Below are positions 34,390-43,483 of a stretch of 64,000 nucleotides of DNA, in pieces; positions within the stretch are counted from its first letter, which is position 1; each line of letters begins with the position of its first letter. The position numbers were made by a program, and so were the translations under genes. Source of the stretch: Metarhizobium sp964253915 (GTDB lineage: Bacteria > Pseudomonadota > Alphaproteobacteria > Rhizobiales > Rhizobiaceae). The stretch lies in NCBI RefSeq assembly GCF_964253915.1, contig NZ_CAXUSG020000009.1, positions 62,001-126,000 of the forward strand, given 5' to 3'. Under the pieces are notes generated by a model. It made no database searches. It was not told the origin of the DNA and saw nothing but the letters and a program-made list of their open reading frames with translations.

Positions 34390-35001
34390 ATGAAGCTCTA
34401 CAGATCTGGAGAAAAAAGCAGGGCCATCTGCCATGTGTGCGAAACGTTGACCGATACGACGTTCCGCTATTGCGATGTTCCTTTCGCCGATGGGTCCGGC
34501 GTGGCCACCAATGTCCTTGCGGCTGTCTGCGACAGCTGCGGAAACGTCGTCGCCCTGCCGGCACAATCGACCCCGGCGGTGAAGGCGGCCCGGGAGACGG
34601 CGATGAAGCCTATAGAGGTCAACTTGCCGGCACCGTTCATCGAGATTCTCGATCTTGCCGCGTTTCGGATCGATCCGATGGCGACCACGGAGTTTCGCAA
34701 GAAACTGTTGGCCTACTATATCCATCGTTCGGCAGAGGACGCGAAATCCATTGCCGCCCTTGCGGGTTTCATCGACAGCGAAGAACTGTCCGTTGGCAGC
34801 GATGTCCCGCGCCGCAGATTGTCGCTGAAAGTCACGCCTCGTCTTTTCAAGGAGATCGAAGTGATCACGACAACGGCCAGGCGCAACAGGACCGACGTTA
34901 TCAAGGGCATCGTCGCACAGATCCATCACGATATCGTACAGCCCGATGTGCCGCGTAACCTCGATGAATTGCAGCGGCTTGCCGCTGTTGCGGCAGCGTG
35001 A
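34390..35001 (+). CDS. Zinc-knuckle plus ribbon-helix-helix antitoxin candidate
   Basis: 203-residue protein. Residues 14-50 hold CHVC (14-17) and CDSC (47-50), a C-x2-C...C-x2-C zinc knuckle like the N-terminal domain of MqsA/YgiT antitoxins. The usual XRE helix-turn-helix is missing. Instead there are two strand-helix-helix units: IEVNLPAPFIEILDLA to KKLLAYYI (about 75-112) and RLSLKVTPRLFKEIEVI to IVAQIHHDI (about 142-182). Both look like ribbon-helix-helix DNA-binding motifs. The ATG at 34390 follows AGGGCGAAAG. The next cluster gene begins 25 bases after its stop. Confidence 0.6.
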   Translation: MKLYRSGEKSRAICHVCETLTDTTFRYCDVPFADGSGVATNVLAAVCDSCGNVVALPAQSTPAVKAARETAMKPIEVNLPAPFIEILDLAAFRIDPMATTEFRKKLLAYYIHRSAEDAKSIAALAGFIDSEELSVGSDVPRRRLSLKVTPRLFKEIEVITTTARRNRTDVIKGIVAQIHHDIVQPDVPRNLDELQRLAAVAAA

Positions 35002-35026
35002 GCGGCTGCGTAATGATGGAAATGCC

Positions 35027-36325
35027 ATGAACCGTCTCCTCGAAGCCGAATTGATCTACGGGCGTCTGCTCGATATTGCCGAGCCGCATCTCATCGCGCG
35101 CTACAACAAGGCGCTCGCCGGTTTTGGCCTCAAGCCGACGGCGCTGCCGCAGTTCAGCATCGACATGACCGGTTTTTCGCCTGAAATTGCCGAGGAATTG
35201 GGCGATCAGGATTATCTCGATCCCAACAAGGTCAACCGCCGTTTCGTCGTGCTGACCCCCGACCAGGAAAACCTGCCGGTGGTGCATACGAGTTTTTCCA
35301 ACACTGCCGGCCTGATGCACGAGTTCTTCGATGCCAACCGGCGGGCGATCAATGCGGTGACGATCAAGGACGCGCTCTATGGCGAGATCGAGGATTCTGT
35401 CTCGGTCGTCGAAAGCATCGAGGATCTGCTGTCGATCAACGACGTGACGTTCCGGGTGCTGTCGGCGGAGGACGTGCTCGGCAAGGCGGCGGAACTGCGC
35501 CAGCTGATCGACCGGCTGAAATCCGAGGCCGATGCCTGGCGCGACGACGATATGCTGAACCGCATGGTCGAGCTGGTGCAAATGACCGGTGACATCAGGC
35601 AGAATGCCCTGGTGCCCGACCAGCTTGTCTTCCGCCATGAGGCGTTCTGGGCAAACCATTTCGGCGGCGTCTACATCTTCCTCGACGGCAAGGCGACGAC
35701 GGTGATCTGCGATCCGTCCGCGCCCGGCTTCCGCCGCTCGCGGCCGTGGCAGGTGAGTTACATCTCGTCTTCCGATCCGGAGCGCATCTTCGAATTCCTG
35801 ACCCGGACCAACCGCATCGAGTTGCCGCGGGCAAGCTGGGTGGAGGGATCGGGCCTGTTTGCCCACCGTGCGGAGATGATCCTGCGCAACCTGATCCGCC
35901 AGGCCGACCCCAATGCCGATCTCGACAAGGCGGATGCGATCTGGATCCAGACCTGGCTGCACCGCAATGCCGATCTTGTCGCCCGCGACGGAACCTATCC
36001 CTTCCTGATGGAAATGATCCGCAACGTTTCCGTTACCGGTGAGATCCGCATGAAGGATGTTCCGGCGGAGCGGCGTTTCCTGCTGGTCCGGGCGCTTCCC
36101 GATCATCCCGACCAATGGCTGACCAACCGGCTGGTATCGCAGCTGGTTCCGGCAGACTTCGTGTCGCGCTTCGTGTTCGACAAGCAGGGTTTTTATGCCG
36201 CTTATGAAAATTACAGCGAAGCCTTCCGCAATCACGTTGTATCAACCCTGACCAATACGTATCTCAGGGACAAGAAGACATTCCGCAAACGGCTCTACGG
36301 AATAGGAGAGGATGACCATGCTTGA
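35027..36325 (+). CDS. 432-residue protein of unknown function (AAA+ cluster; DUF6638-like)
   Basis: Soluble protein without signal peptide or TM segment. I recall similar rhizobial proteins under the label DUF6638, but cannot check this. It opens MNRLLEAELIYGRLLDIAEP and contains FRHEAFWANHFGGVYIFLDGKATTVICDPS and WQVSYISSSDPERIFEFL. No catalytic motif is apparent. A TGGAAATG site precedes the ATG at 35027. Its last codons overlap the start of the DUF2333-like gene, so the two are translationally coupled and probably act together. Confidence 0.75.
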   Translation: MNRLLEAELIYGRLLDIAEPHLIARYNKALAGFGLKPTALPQFSIDMTGFSPEIAEELGDQDYLDPNKVNRRFVVLTPDQENLPVVHTSFSNTAGLMHEFFDANRRAINAVTIKDALYGEIEDSVSVVESIEDLLSINDVTFRVLSAEDVLGKAAELRQLIDRLKSEADAWRDDDMLNRMVELVQMTGDIRQNALVPDQLVFRHEAFWANHFGGVYIFLDGKATTVICDPSAPGFRRSRPWQVSYISSSDPERIFEFLTRTNRIELPRASWVEGSGLFAHRAEMILRNLIRQADPNADLDKADAIWIQTWLHRNADLVARDGTYPFLMEMIRNVSVTGEIRMKDVPAERRFLLVRALPDHPDQWLTNRLVSQLVPADFVSRFVFDKQGFYAAYENYSEAFRNHVVSTLTNTYLRDKKTFRKRLYGIGEDDHA

Positions 36326-37439
36326 TCCGATCGTCACGTTTTTCGTGCGGATTTTCAATGCCATCGGCAGGGGGATCGGTCTCTTCGTCGCCTGGCTGCT
36401 CTGGCCGTTCCTCGCTGCCCACGGCTGGTACATGCGCCGCACCTGGCTGGTGCGCGGGCCGATCGCCATCTTCCTCGTGGCGCTGATCGGTTTTTATGCC
36501 TATTTCATCTGGCAGACGCAGGTCTGGACGAATTTTAATCCAAACTTCATCGACAACTACAATCTCGCCGCTCGCAAGACGCCCGCAGGCGTCGAGCTTC
36601 CGGCAGCAGCCGGCGAGACTGCAAAGAAGTGCCAGTCCTCGGCCATCGTCGACGTCGTTGCCGATCTGACCGACGCGAACGTCAACCAGAATGCCTGGAT
36701 CTCGTCGATGCTCCTGTACCGGCTGGGTTTCTTCGGCATCGACTGGGACCACACGCCGTTTCTCGACAACAAGGCGTCCTTCCAGCGCGGCGTCAATCAG
36801 GCCGTCCGGCGCACCGCTGTGGAACTGGTCGATTCGCTCGGTCGCGTGCGCGGCACGTCGGGCATCAACAACACGCTGCAGGATGCACGCGGCAACATTC
36901 AGTTCGATGAATATTCCTGGTACTTCGGCATCGATCCGTTCGGGCCGAAAACACCGACCCCGAGCTATTATCGCGCAGCTGTCGAGAGTTTCCGGGCCTT
37001 CAATCGCGAACTGACCAATTGCGGCGCGATCTTCGACAGCCGTGCCGACAACCTGCTGGAATTCGTCGATCGCATCTCCGGCGACCTCGGCAACACCGCT
37101 GCGATCCTGCGCGACCGTTCGGAAAACTTCAATGCCGGATGGTTCGATACGCGCGCCGACGATCGCTTCTGGTTCGCTTATGGCCAGCTCTACGGTTATT
37201 ACGCCATCCTCTCCGCTGCGCAGGCGGACTTCAGCCAGGTGATTGCCGAGCGCAATCTTGCCCCGCTCTGGAATGATACGGTGCTGCAGTTCCGCTCTGC
37301 CCTGCGCATCCGCCCGGCGATCATCTCGAATGGCCAGGAAGACGGCTGGATCATGCCGACCCATCTGGCGACGATGGGTTTCTATATCCTGCGGGCACGG
37401 TCCAGCCTCGTCGAGGTTCGCTCGGTCCTCGATCGCTGA
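36318..37439 (+). CDS. DUF2333-like membrane-anchored protein (AAA+ cluster)
   Basis: 373-residue protein with one or two N-terminal hydrophobic segments (IVTFFVRIFNAIGRGIGLFVAWLLWPF and GPIAIFLVALIGFYAYFIW) and a large probably periplasmic domain with two cysteines (KKCQSS, ELTNCGAIF) that could pair. It resembles DUF2333 family proteins, whose function is unknown. AATAGGAGAGG at 36301-36311 favours the ATG at 36318; an ATG at 36312 is possible. It would give the cluster an envelope anchor. Confidence 0.8.
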   Translation: MLDPIVTFFVRIFNAIGRGIGLFVAWLLWPFLAAHGWYMRRTWLVRGPIAIFLVALIGFYAYFIWQTQVWTNFNPNFIDNYNLAARKTPAGVELPAAAGETAKKCQSSAIVDVVADLTDANVNQNAWISSMLLYRLGFFGIDWDHTPFLDNKASFQRGVNQAVRRTAVELVDSLGRVRGTSGINNTLQDARGNIQFDEYSWYFGIDPFGPKTPTPSYYRAAVESFRAFNRELTNCGAIFDSRADNLLEFVDRISGDLGNTAAILRDRSENFNAGWFDTRADDRFWFAYGQLYGYYAILSAAQADFSQVIAERNLAPLWNDTVLQFRSALRIRPAIISNGQEDGWIMPTHLATMGFYILRARSSLVEVRSVLDR

Positions 37440-37471
37440 TGGTTTGAACTGTTGTCGTGAGGTTCAGACGA

Positions 37472-37924
37472 TCATTCGTCGGCAAAAGTGACGGGCTGCC
37501 AATGGTCGAAACACTCATAGGTGATGCCGACGATTTCGCCGGCATCGCTGCCCGGCCTGTCGCGGTATTTTGCCACTGAGCGGACCAGCCTGTAGTCCGC
37601 TTCGTTCCTGACGCGATAGATATTCTGGTAGCCGATCCGCTGCGAACTCGACCGCTCGAAGGTCTCCATCAGGATGGCAAGGTCTTCGGGATGAATCTTC
37701 GAGGTGACCTCGATCAGGTTCATCGGGCCTTCGGTGAATGGCATGTCAAAGATGTCGAAGATTTCCTGCGAGGCAAAAAACAGGCCTGAATCGAGATCGA
37801 GACGCCAGAAGCCGAAACGGCGGAAGGCTGTGACGAGTTCGATGATTTCCGTTTCGGAAAGCCCCAGGCGCTTTCGCTCTTCTTCATTGATTGCAGCGGC
37901 GAAGAGATCAGTATGCGTTGGCAA
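37472..37924 (-). CDS. Single PAS-domain protein
   Basis: 150-residue protein. A short N-terminal helix (EEERKRLGLSETEIIELVTAFRRFGFWRLDL) leads into a PAS_3-type fold (DSGLFFASQEIFDIFDMP, TSKIHPEDLAILMETFERS, YRVRNEADYRLVRSVAKY). There is no attached kinase, cyclase or DNA-binding domain, so it must act through a partner. It starts 22 bases after the stop of a LuxR-type regulator on the same strand, which is the most likely partner. Confidence 0.85.
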   Translation of the reverse strand: MPTHTDLFAAAINEEERKRLGLSETEIIELVTAFRRFGFWRLDLDSGLFFASQEIFDIFDMPFTEGPMNLIEVTSKIHPEDLAILMETFERSSSQRIGYQNIYRVRNEADYRLVRSVAKYRDRPGSDAGEIVGITYECFDHWQPVTFADE

Positions 37925-37946
37925 GCGCCTCTCCCAAGACGGCAGT

Positions 37947-38669
37947 TTATGTAATGAGCTTCAGCCTGATGGCTTTGGCGACCAGCTGCGTTCTGTTGAC
38001 ACAATCCAGTTTTTTGATGGCATTGTTCAGGTATGCGTTGACCGTGTGATCGGAGAGGGAAAGTATCTGTCCTATCTCCACCGAGGTCTTTCCTTGCGCC
38101 GTCCAGCGCACGACTTCCAGTTCGCGCTCGGTCAGGATCTGGCCCTTGGCATTTTCGCGGCGGCGCAGCTCGTTGTAGCTTTCGATCGCCTGCAGTGACA
38201 GCATGGCGAGTTCGTTGATTTCCGATTGGCTCGGTCGTGAGCGGTTTCCATCATAGCGTATGACAAGCCGCTGGCCGTCCAGCCCGGTCACGGAAAACAG
38301 AACGCCCATCGAAAGATCGAAGCGGCTGGACAGGGACAGCATGACGGCCGAAGGCTGCCGGCCCGGGCGTTCGAAGGCCTCGGTGATGGACCAGAACTGC
38401 GGCATCAGCGAGGTCTTCAGCTTGGCGACTGCGGCGCATTCCCGCAAAAGATGGTGCCGGTCGTATTCCTGCACGAGCTGCTGCGGCAGCGTCGTCTCCA
38501 GGATGAGCGGCGCGAGCAGCATATCGGCAGGTACCGGCGTCTTCAGGATCGTCACATGGGAAAAACCGAACGCCATTCGCACGCGGCTCATGGCATCCAT
38601 GAAGGCAACGCGGGATTCGGCCGATGAAAGTTCGGCGCTCAGCAGCAACTGTCGTTCAACAGAAATCAT
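37947..38669 (-). CDS. LuxR-family transcriptional regulator with autoinducer-binding-like domain
   Basis: 240-residue regulator. The N-terminal ~160 residues resemble the autoinducer-binding domain of LuxR solos (FGFSHVTILKTP, FWSITEAFE). The C-terminal part is a GerE-type helix-turn-helix (LTERELEVVRWTAQGKTSVEIGQILSLSDHTVNAYLNNAIKKL). I see no luxI-type synthase gene nearby, so it is a solo if it binds acyl-homoserine lactone at all. It is co-directional with and just ahead of the PAS gene. Confidence 0.9.
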   Translation of the reverse strand: MISVERQLLLSAELSSAESRVAFMDAMSRVRMAFGFSHVTILKTPVPADMLLAPLILETTLPQQLVQEYDRHHLLRECAAVAKLKTSLMPQFWSITEAFERPGRQPSAVMLSLSSRFDLSMGVLFSVTGLDGQRLVIRYDGNRSRPSQSEINELAMLSLQAIESYNELRRRENAKGQILTERELEVVRWTAQGKTSVEIGQILSLSDHTVNAYLNNAIKKLDCVNRTQLVAKAIRLKLIT

Positions 38670-38873
38670 TCAAAAATTTCGGATTGTCGATGAAGAGGCA
38701 ATGTTACCGCTAACAGATAAACGAATCGCCGTGCAAAGCTAGGGCTTTTTTTAGGACGATACGGTTACCTGGCCGTTTGATCGGCAGGGGTGGCTCCCGG
38801 AGCCCGGGCCGCGACGCAAGATGGCGTCGGCTCGCCGGGGCTTGCCGCAGTCTCTGCCCAAACCGTCTCCCGT

Positions 38874-39386
38874 TCAGTCCTTGGCGGTATCCTTACCCTT
38901 GCTCATCAGCCGCTCCAGGAAACCGAGCATCACCGCCGAGACGACGAAGGCGAGGTGGATCAGCGTGAACCACATCAGCTTGGCATTGTCGTACTGGGCG
39001 GCGTTGAGGAAGATCTGCAGCAGATGGATGGAGGAGATGGCGACGATCGACGAAGCGACCTTGATCTTCAGGCTGCCGGCATCGAGCTTGCCGAGGAACG
39101 AAACCTCCTGTTCGCCTTCGTCGAAACGGCTGACGAAATTTTCATAGCCGGAAATCATCACCATAACGATCAGGCTGGCAACGAGGGCCGCGTCGATAAG
39201 GCCGAGCATGGCGAGGATCATGTCCGCTTCGTCGTAGATGAAGACGTTCTTGGCAACCTTCAGGAACTTGTAGCCGAAGGAGAGCGCATAGACGGCGAGC
39301 GCAGCAACCAGTCCGAGGTAAAAGACCACGAGAATCCAGCGGCTCGAAAGAATGATCCGTTCGACGAGCAGCTCCAGCGATTTCAT
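38874..39386 (-). CDS. UPF0114/YqhA family membrane protein
   Basis: 170-residue integral membrane protein with about four TM segments. ILSSRWILVVFYLGLVAAL, IYDEADMILAMLGLIDAALVASLIVMVMISGYENFVSRFD and KLDAGSLKIKVASSIVAISSIHLLQIF are family blocks. The function is unknown. GGAGAGACTG precedes the ATG at 39386; the frame extends upstream to 39680 without family sequence. It is divergent from fhs, with 296 bases between. Confidence 0.9.
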   Translation of the reverse strand: MKSLELLVERIILSSRWILVVFYLGLVAALAVYALSFGYKFLKVAKNVFIYDEADMILAMLGLIDAALVASLIVMVMISGYENFVSRFDEGEQEVSFLGKLDAGSLKIKVASSIVAISSIHLLQIFLNAAQYDNAKLMWFTLIHLAFVVSAVMLGFLERLMSKGKDTAKD

Positions 39387-39682
39387 CAGTCTCTCCATGC
39401 GGTTTTGACGCGGTTCAAATAAGCGGCGATGCATCCTGCTGCAAGCCGCATTCCTTGCAATCCGGCTTCTTCTTAGCATCGCTCTTTCCGCACTGCACCT
39501 TGATTTTGCTGTGCAAAATGCATGTCCCTGTCTTCGTTTCGAAGTGAAGATCGTGCAAATGGATAAGTAAATGTCGCAATCAGGAAATTCCGTGCCTTGA
39601 ACCGGCGCGGCATCGGCCTGTGGTCCACGATCTAAATTGGCGGTCCTGCCGGAGAAGCGGGGAAAGAGGGAGAGAGGCATTC

Positions 39683-41362
39683 ATGGCTGAAGTAAAGTCG
39701 GACATCGAAATCGCGCGAGCGGCGAACAAGAAGCCCATTCTGGAGGTCGGAGCCGGCCTCGGCATCGGGCCGGAGCATCTGTTGCCCTACGGTCATGACA
39801 AGGCGAAAGTCAGCGCCGAGTTCATCGCCGCCCAGAAGGGCAAGCCGAACGGCAAGCTGATCCTGGTGACCGCCATCAATCCGACGCCGGCCGGCGAGGG
39901 CAAGACGACGACCACCGTCGGGCTGGGCGACGGCCTCAACCGCATCGGCAAGAAGGCGATCATCTGCATTCGCGAAGCGTCGCTCGGTCCGTGCTTCGGC
40001 GTCAAGGGCGGGGCGGCCGGCGGCGGTTATGCGCAGGTCGTGCCGATGGAGGACATCAACCTGCACTTCACCGGCGATTTCCACGCCATCACCTCGGCGC
40101 ACAATCTTCTCGCCGCGCTGATCGACAACCACATCTACTGGGGTAATGAGCAGAATATCGACGTGCGCCGCATCGCCTGGCGGCGGGTGATGGACATGAA
40201 CGACCGGGCATTGCGCGAAATCGTCTGTTCGCTCGGCGGCGTCGCCAACGGTTATCCGCGCGAAACCGGTTTCGACATCACCGTGGCCTCAGAGGTCATG
40301 GCGATCCTCTGTCTCGCCTCCGACCTTGCCAACCTGGAGGAGCGGCTGGGCAACGTCATCGTCGGTTACCGCCGCGACAAGTCGCCGGTGTTTGCCCGCG
40401 ACCTCAAGGCGCACCGGCCGATGGCGGTGTTGCTCAAGGATGCGATGCAGCCCAATCTGGTGCAGACGCTGGAAAACAATCCGGCCTTCGTGCATGGTGG
40501 CCCCTTCGCCAACATTGCCCATGGCTGCAATTCGGTGATCGCGACGACGACGGCGCTGAAGCTTGCGGATTACGTCGTGACGGAAGCCGGGTTCGGTGCC
40601 GATCTCGGCGCGGAAAAATTCTTCGACATCAAATGCCGCAAGGCGGGGCTGAAGCCGGATGCAGCGGTGATCGTCGCCACGGTGCGGGCGCTGAAGATGA
40701 ACGGTGGGGTCAAGAAGGAGGATCTCGGCCGCGAGAATCTCGACGCCGTGCAGAAGGGGTTTGCCAACCTGGCGCGGCATATCGAAAACGTCAAAACCTT
40801 CGGCGTGCCGGTGATCGTGGCGATCAACCATTTCATTTCGGATACGGATGCGGAAATTGCCGCCGTGCAGTCCTTTGCTGCCTCGCATGGGGTGGAGGCG
40901 GTGCTTTGCCGCCACTGGGCCGAAGGTTCCGCCGGCATCGAGGCGCTGGCACACAAGGTGGTAGAGCTCGCTGAATCCGGGCAGTCGCAGTTCTCGCCGC
41001 TCTATCCCGACGGCATGTCGCTGTTCAACAAGATCGAAACCATCGCCCACAGCATCTACCGGGCGGGCGAAGTGACGGCCGACAAGGCGGTGCGCGACCA
41101 GTTGCGCGTCTGGGAGGAGCAGGGCTACGGCCACCTGCCGATCTGCATGGCCAAGACGCAATATTCCTTCTCCACCGATCCCAACCTGCGCGGCGCGCCG
41201 GAAGGCCATGTGGTGACGATCCGCGAGGTCAGGTTGTCGGCCGGCGCCGGTTTCGTGGTGGTCATCACCGGCGAGATCATGACGATGCCGGGCCTGCCGA
41301 AGGTTCCGTCTTCGGAGAAGATTTTCCTCAACGAACAGGGGTACATCGAGGGGCTGTTCTGA
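39683..41362 (+). CDS. fhs: Formate-tetrahydrofolate ligase
   Basis: 559-residue enzyme that makes 10-formyl-THF from formate, ATP and THF. The modified P-loop TPAGEGKTTTTVGLGDGL and the family blocks REASLGPCFGVKGGAAGGGYAQVVPMEDINLHFTGD and EAGFGADLGAEKFFDIKCR are present. AGAGAGG precedes the ATG at 39683. It links formate to the one-carbon pool, relevant in rhizobia to methylamine, choline or betaine demethylation. A terminator lies at 41400-41434. Confidence 0.96.
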   Translation: MAEVKSDIEIARAANKKPILEVGAGLGIGPEHLLPYGHDKAKVSAEFIAAQKGKPNGKLILVTAINPTPAGEGKTTTTVGLGDGLNRIGKKAIICIREASLGPCFGVKGGAAGGGYAQVVPMEDINLHFTGDFHAITSAHNLLAALIDNHIYWGNEQNIDVRRIAWRRVMDMNDRALREIVCSLGGVANGYPRETGFDITVASEVMAILCLASDLANLEERLGNVIVGYRRDKSPVFARDLKAHRPMAVLLKDAMQPNLVQTLENNPAFVHGGPFANIAHGCNSVIATTTALKLADYVVTEAGFGADLGAEKFFDIKCRKAGLKPDAAVIVATVRALKMNGGVKKEDLGRENLDAVQKGFANLARHIENVKTFGVPVIVAINHFISDTDAEIAAVQSFAASHGVEAVLCRHWAEGSAGIEALAHKVVELAESGQSQFSPLYPDGMSLFNKIETIAHSIYRAGEVTADKAVRDQLRVWEEQGYGHLPICMAKTQYSFSTDPNLRGAPEGHVVTIREVRLSAGAGFVVVITGEIMTMPGLPKVPSSEKIFLNEQGYIEGLF

Positions 41363-41399
41363 CGGGATCGCTTGCCGATCGCGCTGCGGAAAAAGGCAC

Positions 41400-41434
41400 G
41401 CCGAAGCCGGTTCGACACTGGTTTCGGCGCTTTT
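41400..41434 (+). terminator. Terminator after fhs
   Basis: GCCGAAGCCGG and CTGGTTTCGGC form an 11-pair stem with two wobbles and a seven-base loop. GCTTTT follows. Confidence 0.75.
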
Positions 41435-41505
41435 GGTTAATCGCTCTTTAATTGTTGTACGCCAGAGTACGGAAATCACTTCTTGATCCATCAAAGGGGA
41501 AAATC

Positions 41506-41844
41506 ATGGTGGGATCGATTTCCAGTACGTCACTTCTGTCTTCAGCCGGCAGCACGGTATCCAGCACGGCGAGCACCAAGGCGCAGAAAGCCGAGATCCA
41601 GGCGCAGATTTCGGCAAAGCAGACCGAGCTTTCCGAAGCCAAGGACGAATCCGCGAAGACCGATATCAACAAGGAGATTGCGGCGCTGAAGGCGCAGCTG
41701 GCCGCGCTTGAGGCCGCCGAAAGCAGCCAGTCGAACCAGAAGGAAACGCGGGCGCAGGCAAAGACGGAAACGGAGCCTTCAAAGATCGGCACCCGCAATT
41801 TCGAGGATGGCGATCCCTTCGGCGATCGTACGCTTTACGTCTGA
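41506..41844 (+). CDS. Small Ser/Ala-rich coiled-coil protein, unknown
   Basis: 112-residue protein that I do not recognise. The N-terminus is rich in Ser and Thr (SISSTSLLSSAGSTVSSTAST). Residues ~25-75 form an alternating-charge helix (QAQISAKQTELSEAKDESAK, KEIAALKAQLAALEA), and the tail is polar and acidic. There is no signal peptide or TM segment. AAAGGGGAAA precedes the ATG at 41506. The last 10 bases overlap the 3' end of the converging TetR gene. Confidence 0.65.
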   Translation: MVGSISSTSLLSSAGSTVSSTASTKAQKAEIQAQISAKQTELSEAKDESAKTDINKEIAALKAQLAALEAAESSQSNQKETRAQAKTETEPSKIGTRNFEDGDPFGDRTLYV

Positions 41845-42494
41845 GGCGCGGTGCCGCGGGCGAAAATGGCAATGCAGCGCTTCAGGTGCTGACTGCGGAT
41901 TTCCGGCGTCATCCAATCCCGGCCCTTTGGGCCGGGCGCGCCGCGTCCGCCGAAAATCATATCCATGAGGATGCGCGCGCCGCTCAGGGGATCGTCGATT
42001 TCCAGGCGGCCGAGGCCGCGTTGGATCGTCAGCCATTCGGCAAGATCCGTCAATGAGCGCATCAGCCCGTCACGGTAGAGCACTTCGCCGATTTCGGGAA
42101 AACGGTCGGCTTCCTGCATCACCATATGGATGAAGGCCGAACGCTTGCGCTCGATTTCGTCGCTGATGTCGAGGAGGAAGATGCGCTCCAGCGTCTCGGT
42201 GATCGGCAGTCGTTCCTCGGCCGGGCGTGGCAGGTCGAGCATCATCTGCCGGTGGGCGGCGACGGCAGCAACAAAAAGCTCCGCCTTGCTGGGGAAGAAG
42301 GCATAAAGCGTCTGCTTGGAGATCCGGCAACGGGCAGCGACCTCGTCGGTGGTCGTGCCGGAGTAGCCGCGCTCGATGAAGGTTTCAAGCGCCGCAGCGA
42401 TGATCATCCTCCGCCGGTCGGCATCCGGCATCGCCTTGCGGCGGCCTGGCCCACGCGGACGCTCCGCCGTCGGCTCCTGTTCATTCTTCGACAT
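41835..42494 (-). CDS. TetR/AcrR-family transcriptional regulator
   Basis: 219-residue repressor. The N-terminal helix-turn-helix is complete (IIAAALETFIERGYSGTTTDEVAARCRISKQTLYAFFPSKAELF). The C-terminal ligand domain is of the AefR-like type (MVMQEADRFPEIGEVLYRDG). The target and ligand are unknown; neither neighbour is an obvious efflux gene. Confidence 0.93.
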   Translation of the reverse strand: MSKNEQEPTAERPRGPGRRKAMPDADRRRMIIAAALETFIERGYSGTTTDEVAARCRISKQTLYAFFPSKAELFVAAVAAHRQMMLDLPRPAEERLPITETLERIFLLDISDEIERKRSAFIHMVMQEADRFPEIGEVLYRDGLMRSLTDLAEWLTIQRGLGRLEIDDPLSGARILMDMIFGGRGAPGPKGRDWMTPEIRSQHLKRCIAIFARGTAPQT

Positions 42495-42545
42495 GCCGAT
42501 GCCATAGCATGCCTGCAGCCTCCGGCAAGATTGAAACGGTTTTCC

Positions 42546-43352
42546 TCACCGGCAGTAACGGTAACCGCCCCTGCGCTGCAGCACGTCGAGGTGCAGGTGG
42601 TTTTCATGCGCCGCATCGCTTTCCGGGTCGAGCACGGTGGTGAAGTACAGGCAGGCGGTGGACGTGACACTGCGCTGAAAAGCCCCCGAAAACGTCGAAT
42701 CCTCCCGCCGCGGCTTGATCTCCACGGTCTTTCCGCTCTTGAAGGTGAACGAGGCGATGTCGACCGCGTTGCCGCGGGCATGTTCGGAAATTTTTCCCGT
42801 CTCGGCGTTGTTGCGCAGTCGGCAGATGTAGGCGGAGGCCTGATTGAGGCTGGCAATCGCATCGCCGGCGAAGGCAACACCCGCGGCCGGCAGCACCGCC
42901 TCCTTTGTCCAACGCGCCAGCGCCAGCGCCGTCGGGCAACGCAACTTGCCCTCGGGCTTCAGCGCAACGCCCGGCTGAATGGCGGCCACCAGCAAGGGTT
43001 TGTCGATGCCGCATCCCTTGCCTTCGTCCAGCCGTTCGGCCGGCTTGAAGGTAACGCCGAGCTTTTCCAGTTCCGCGAGGCAGGCGGCATGGTCTTCCGT
43101 CGTTTCCGGTTCCACCTTCAGGTCCTCGGCCGGCGGTGTTGCCACACTGCCCGCATCGTCCTTGCCCTTTTTGTCCTCGCTCTTTTGGGTCTGCTTGTCC
43201 TGTCCCTGGACACTGTCCTTCGGCTGGACGGTTTCCTCGCCCTTCTTTTCCTTGCGTGGATCGGTATGAGGCAGGGGACCCTGCAAGGGTAGGCTTTGGC
43301 CGCCGAGAATGGCCAGGGAGAGGCAGGCGGCAAGCAGCTTGGCTTTTCTCAT
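42546..43352 (-). CDS. Extensin-like family protein, exported
   Basis: 268-residue protein with a signal-like N-terminus (MRKAKLLAACLSLAILGGQSLP), a ~65-residue charged Lys/Glu/Asp-rich linker and a C-terminal extensin-like domain. CGIDKPLLVAAI, CPTALALARWTKEAVLPAA, SEHARGNAVDIASF and the terminal HENHLHLDV block are the family signature. The His/Asp pattern recalls LAS-type D-Ala-D-Ala metallopeptidases, so murein cleavage is plausible. GGAAGGAACG precedes the ATG at 43352. Confidence 0.85.
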   Translation of the reverse strand: MRKAKLLAACLSLAILGGQSLPLQGPLPHTDPRKEKKGEETVQPKDSVQGQDKQTQKSEDKKGKDDAGSVATPPAEDLKVEPETTEDHAACLAELEKLGVTFKPAERLDEGKGCGIDKPLLVAAIQPGVALKPEGKLRCPTALALARWTKEAVLPAAGVAFAGDAIASLNQASAYICRLRNNAETGKISEHARGNAVDIASFTFKSGKTVEIKPRREDSTFSGAFQRSVTSTACLYFTTVLDPESDAAHENHLHLDVLQRRGGYRYCR

Positions 43353-43483
43353 GCGTTCCTTCCGGTTTCGACTGCCTGTGGAACAGGCCTCCCGGGAGGA
43401 ACGCGAATGGGCCGGATTCGTTGCAATTTCGCAACGTGATCGCAGGACCTTTAAGGTGACTGGCAGAGTCCGCTTTAATTTAT

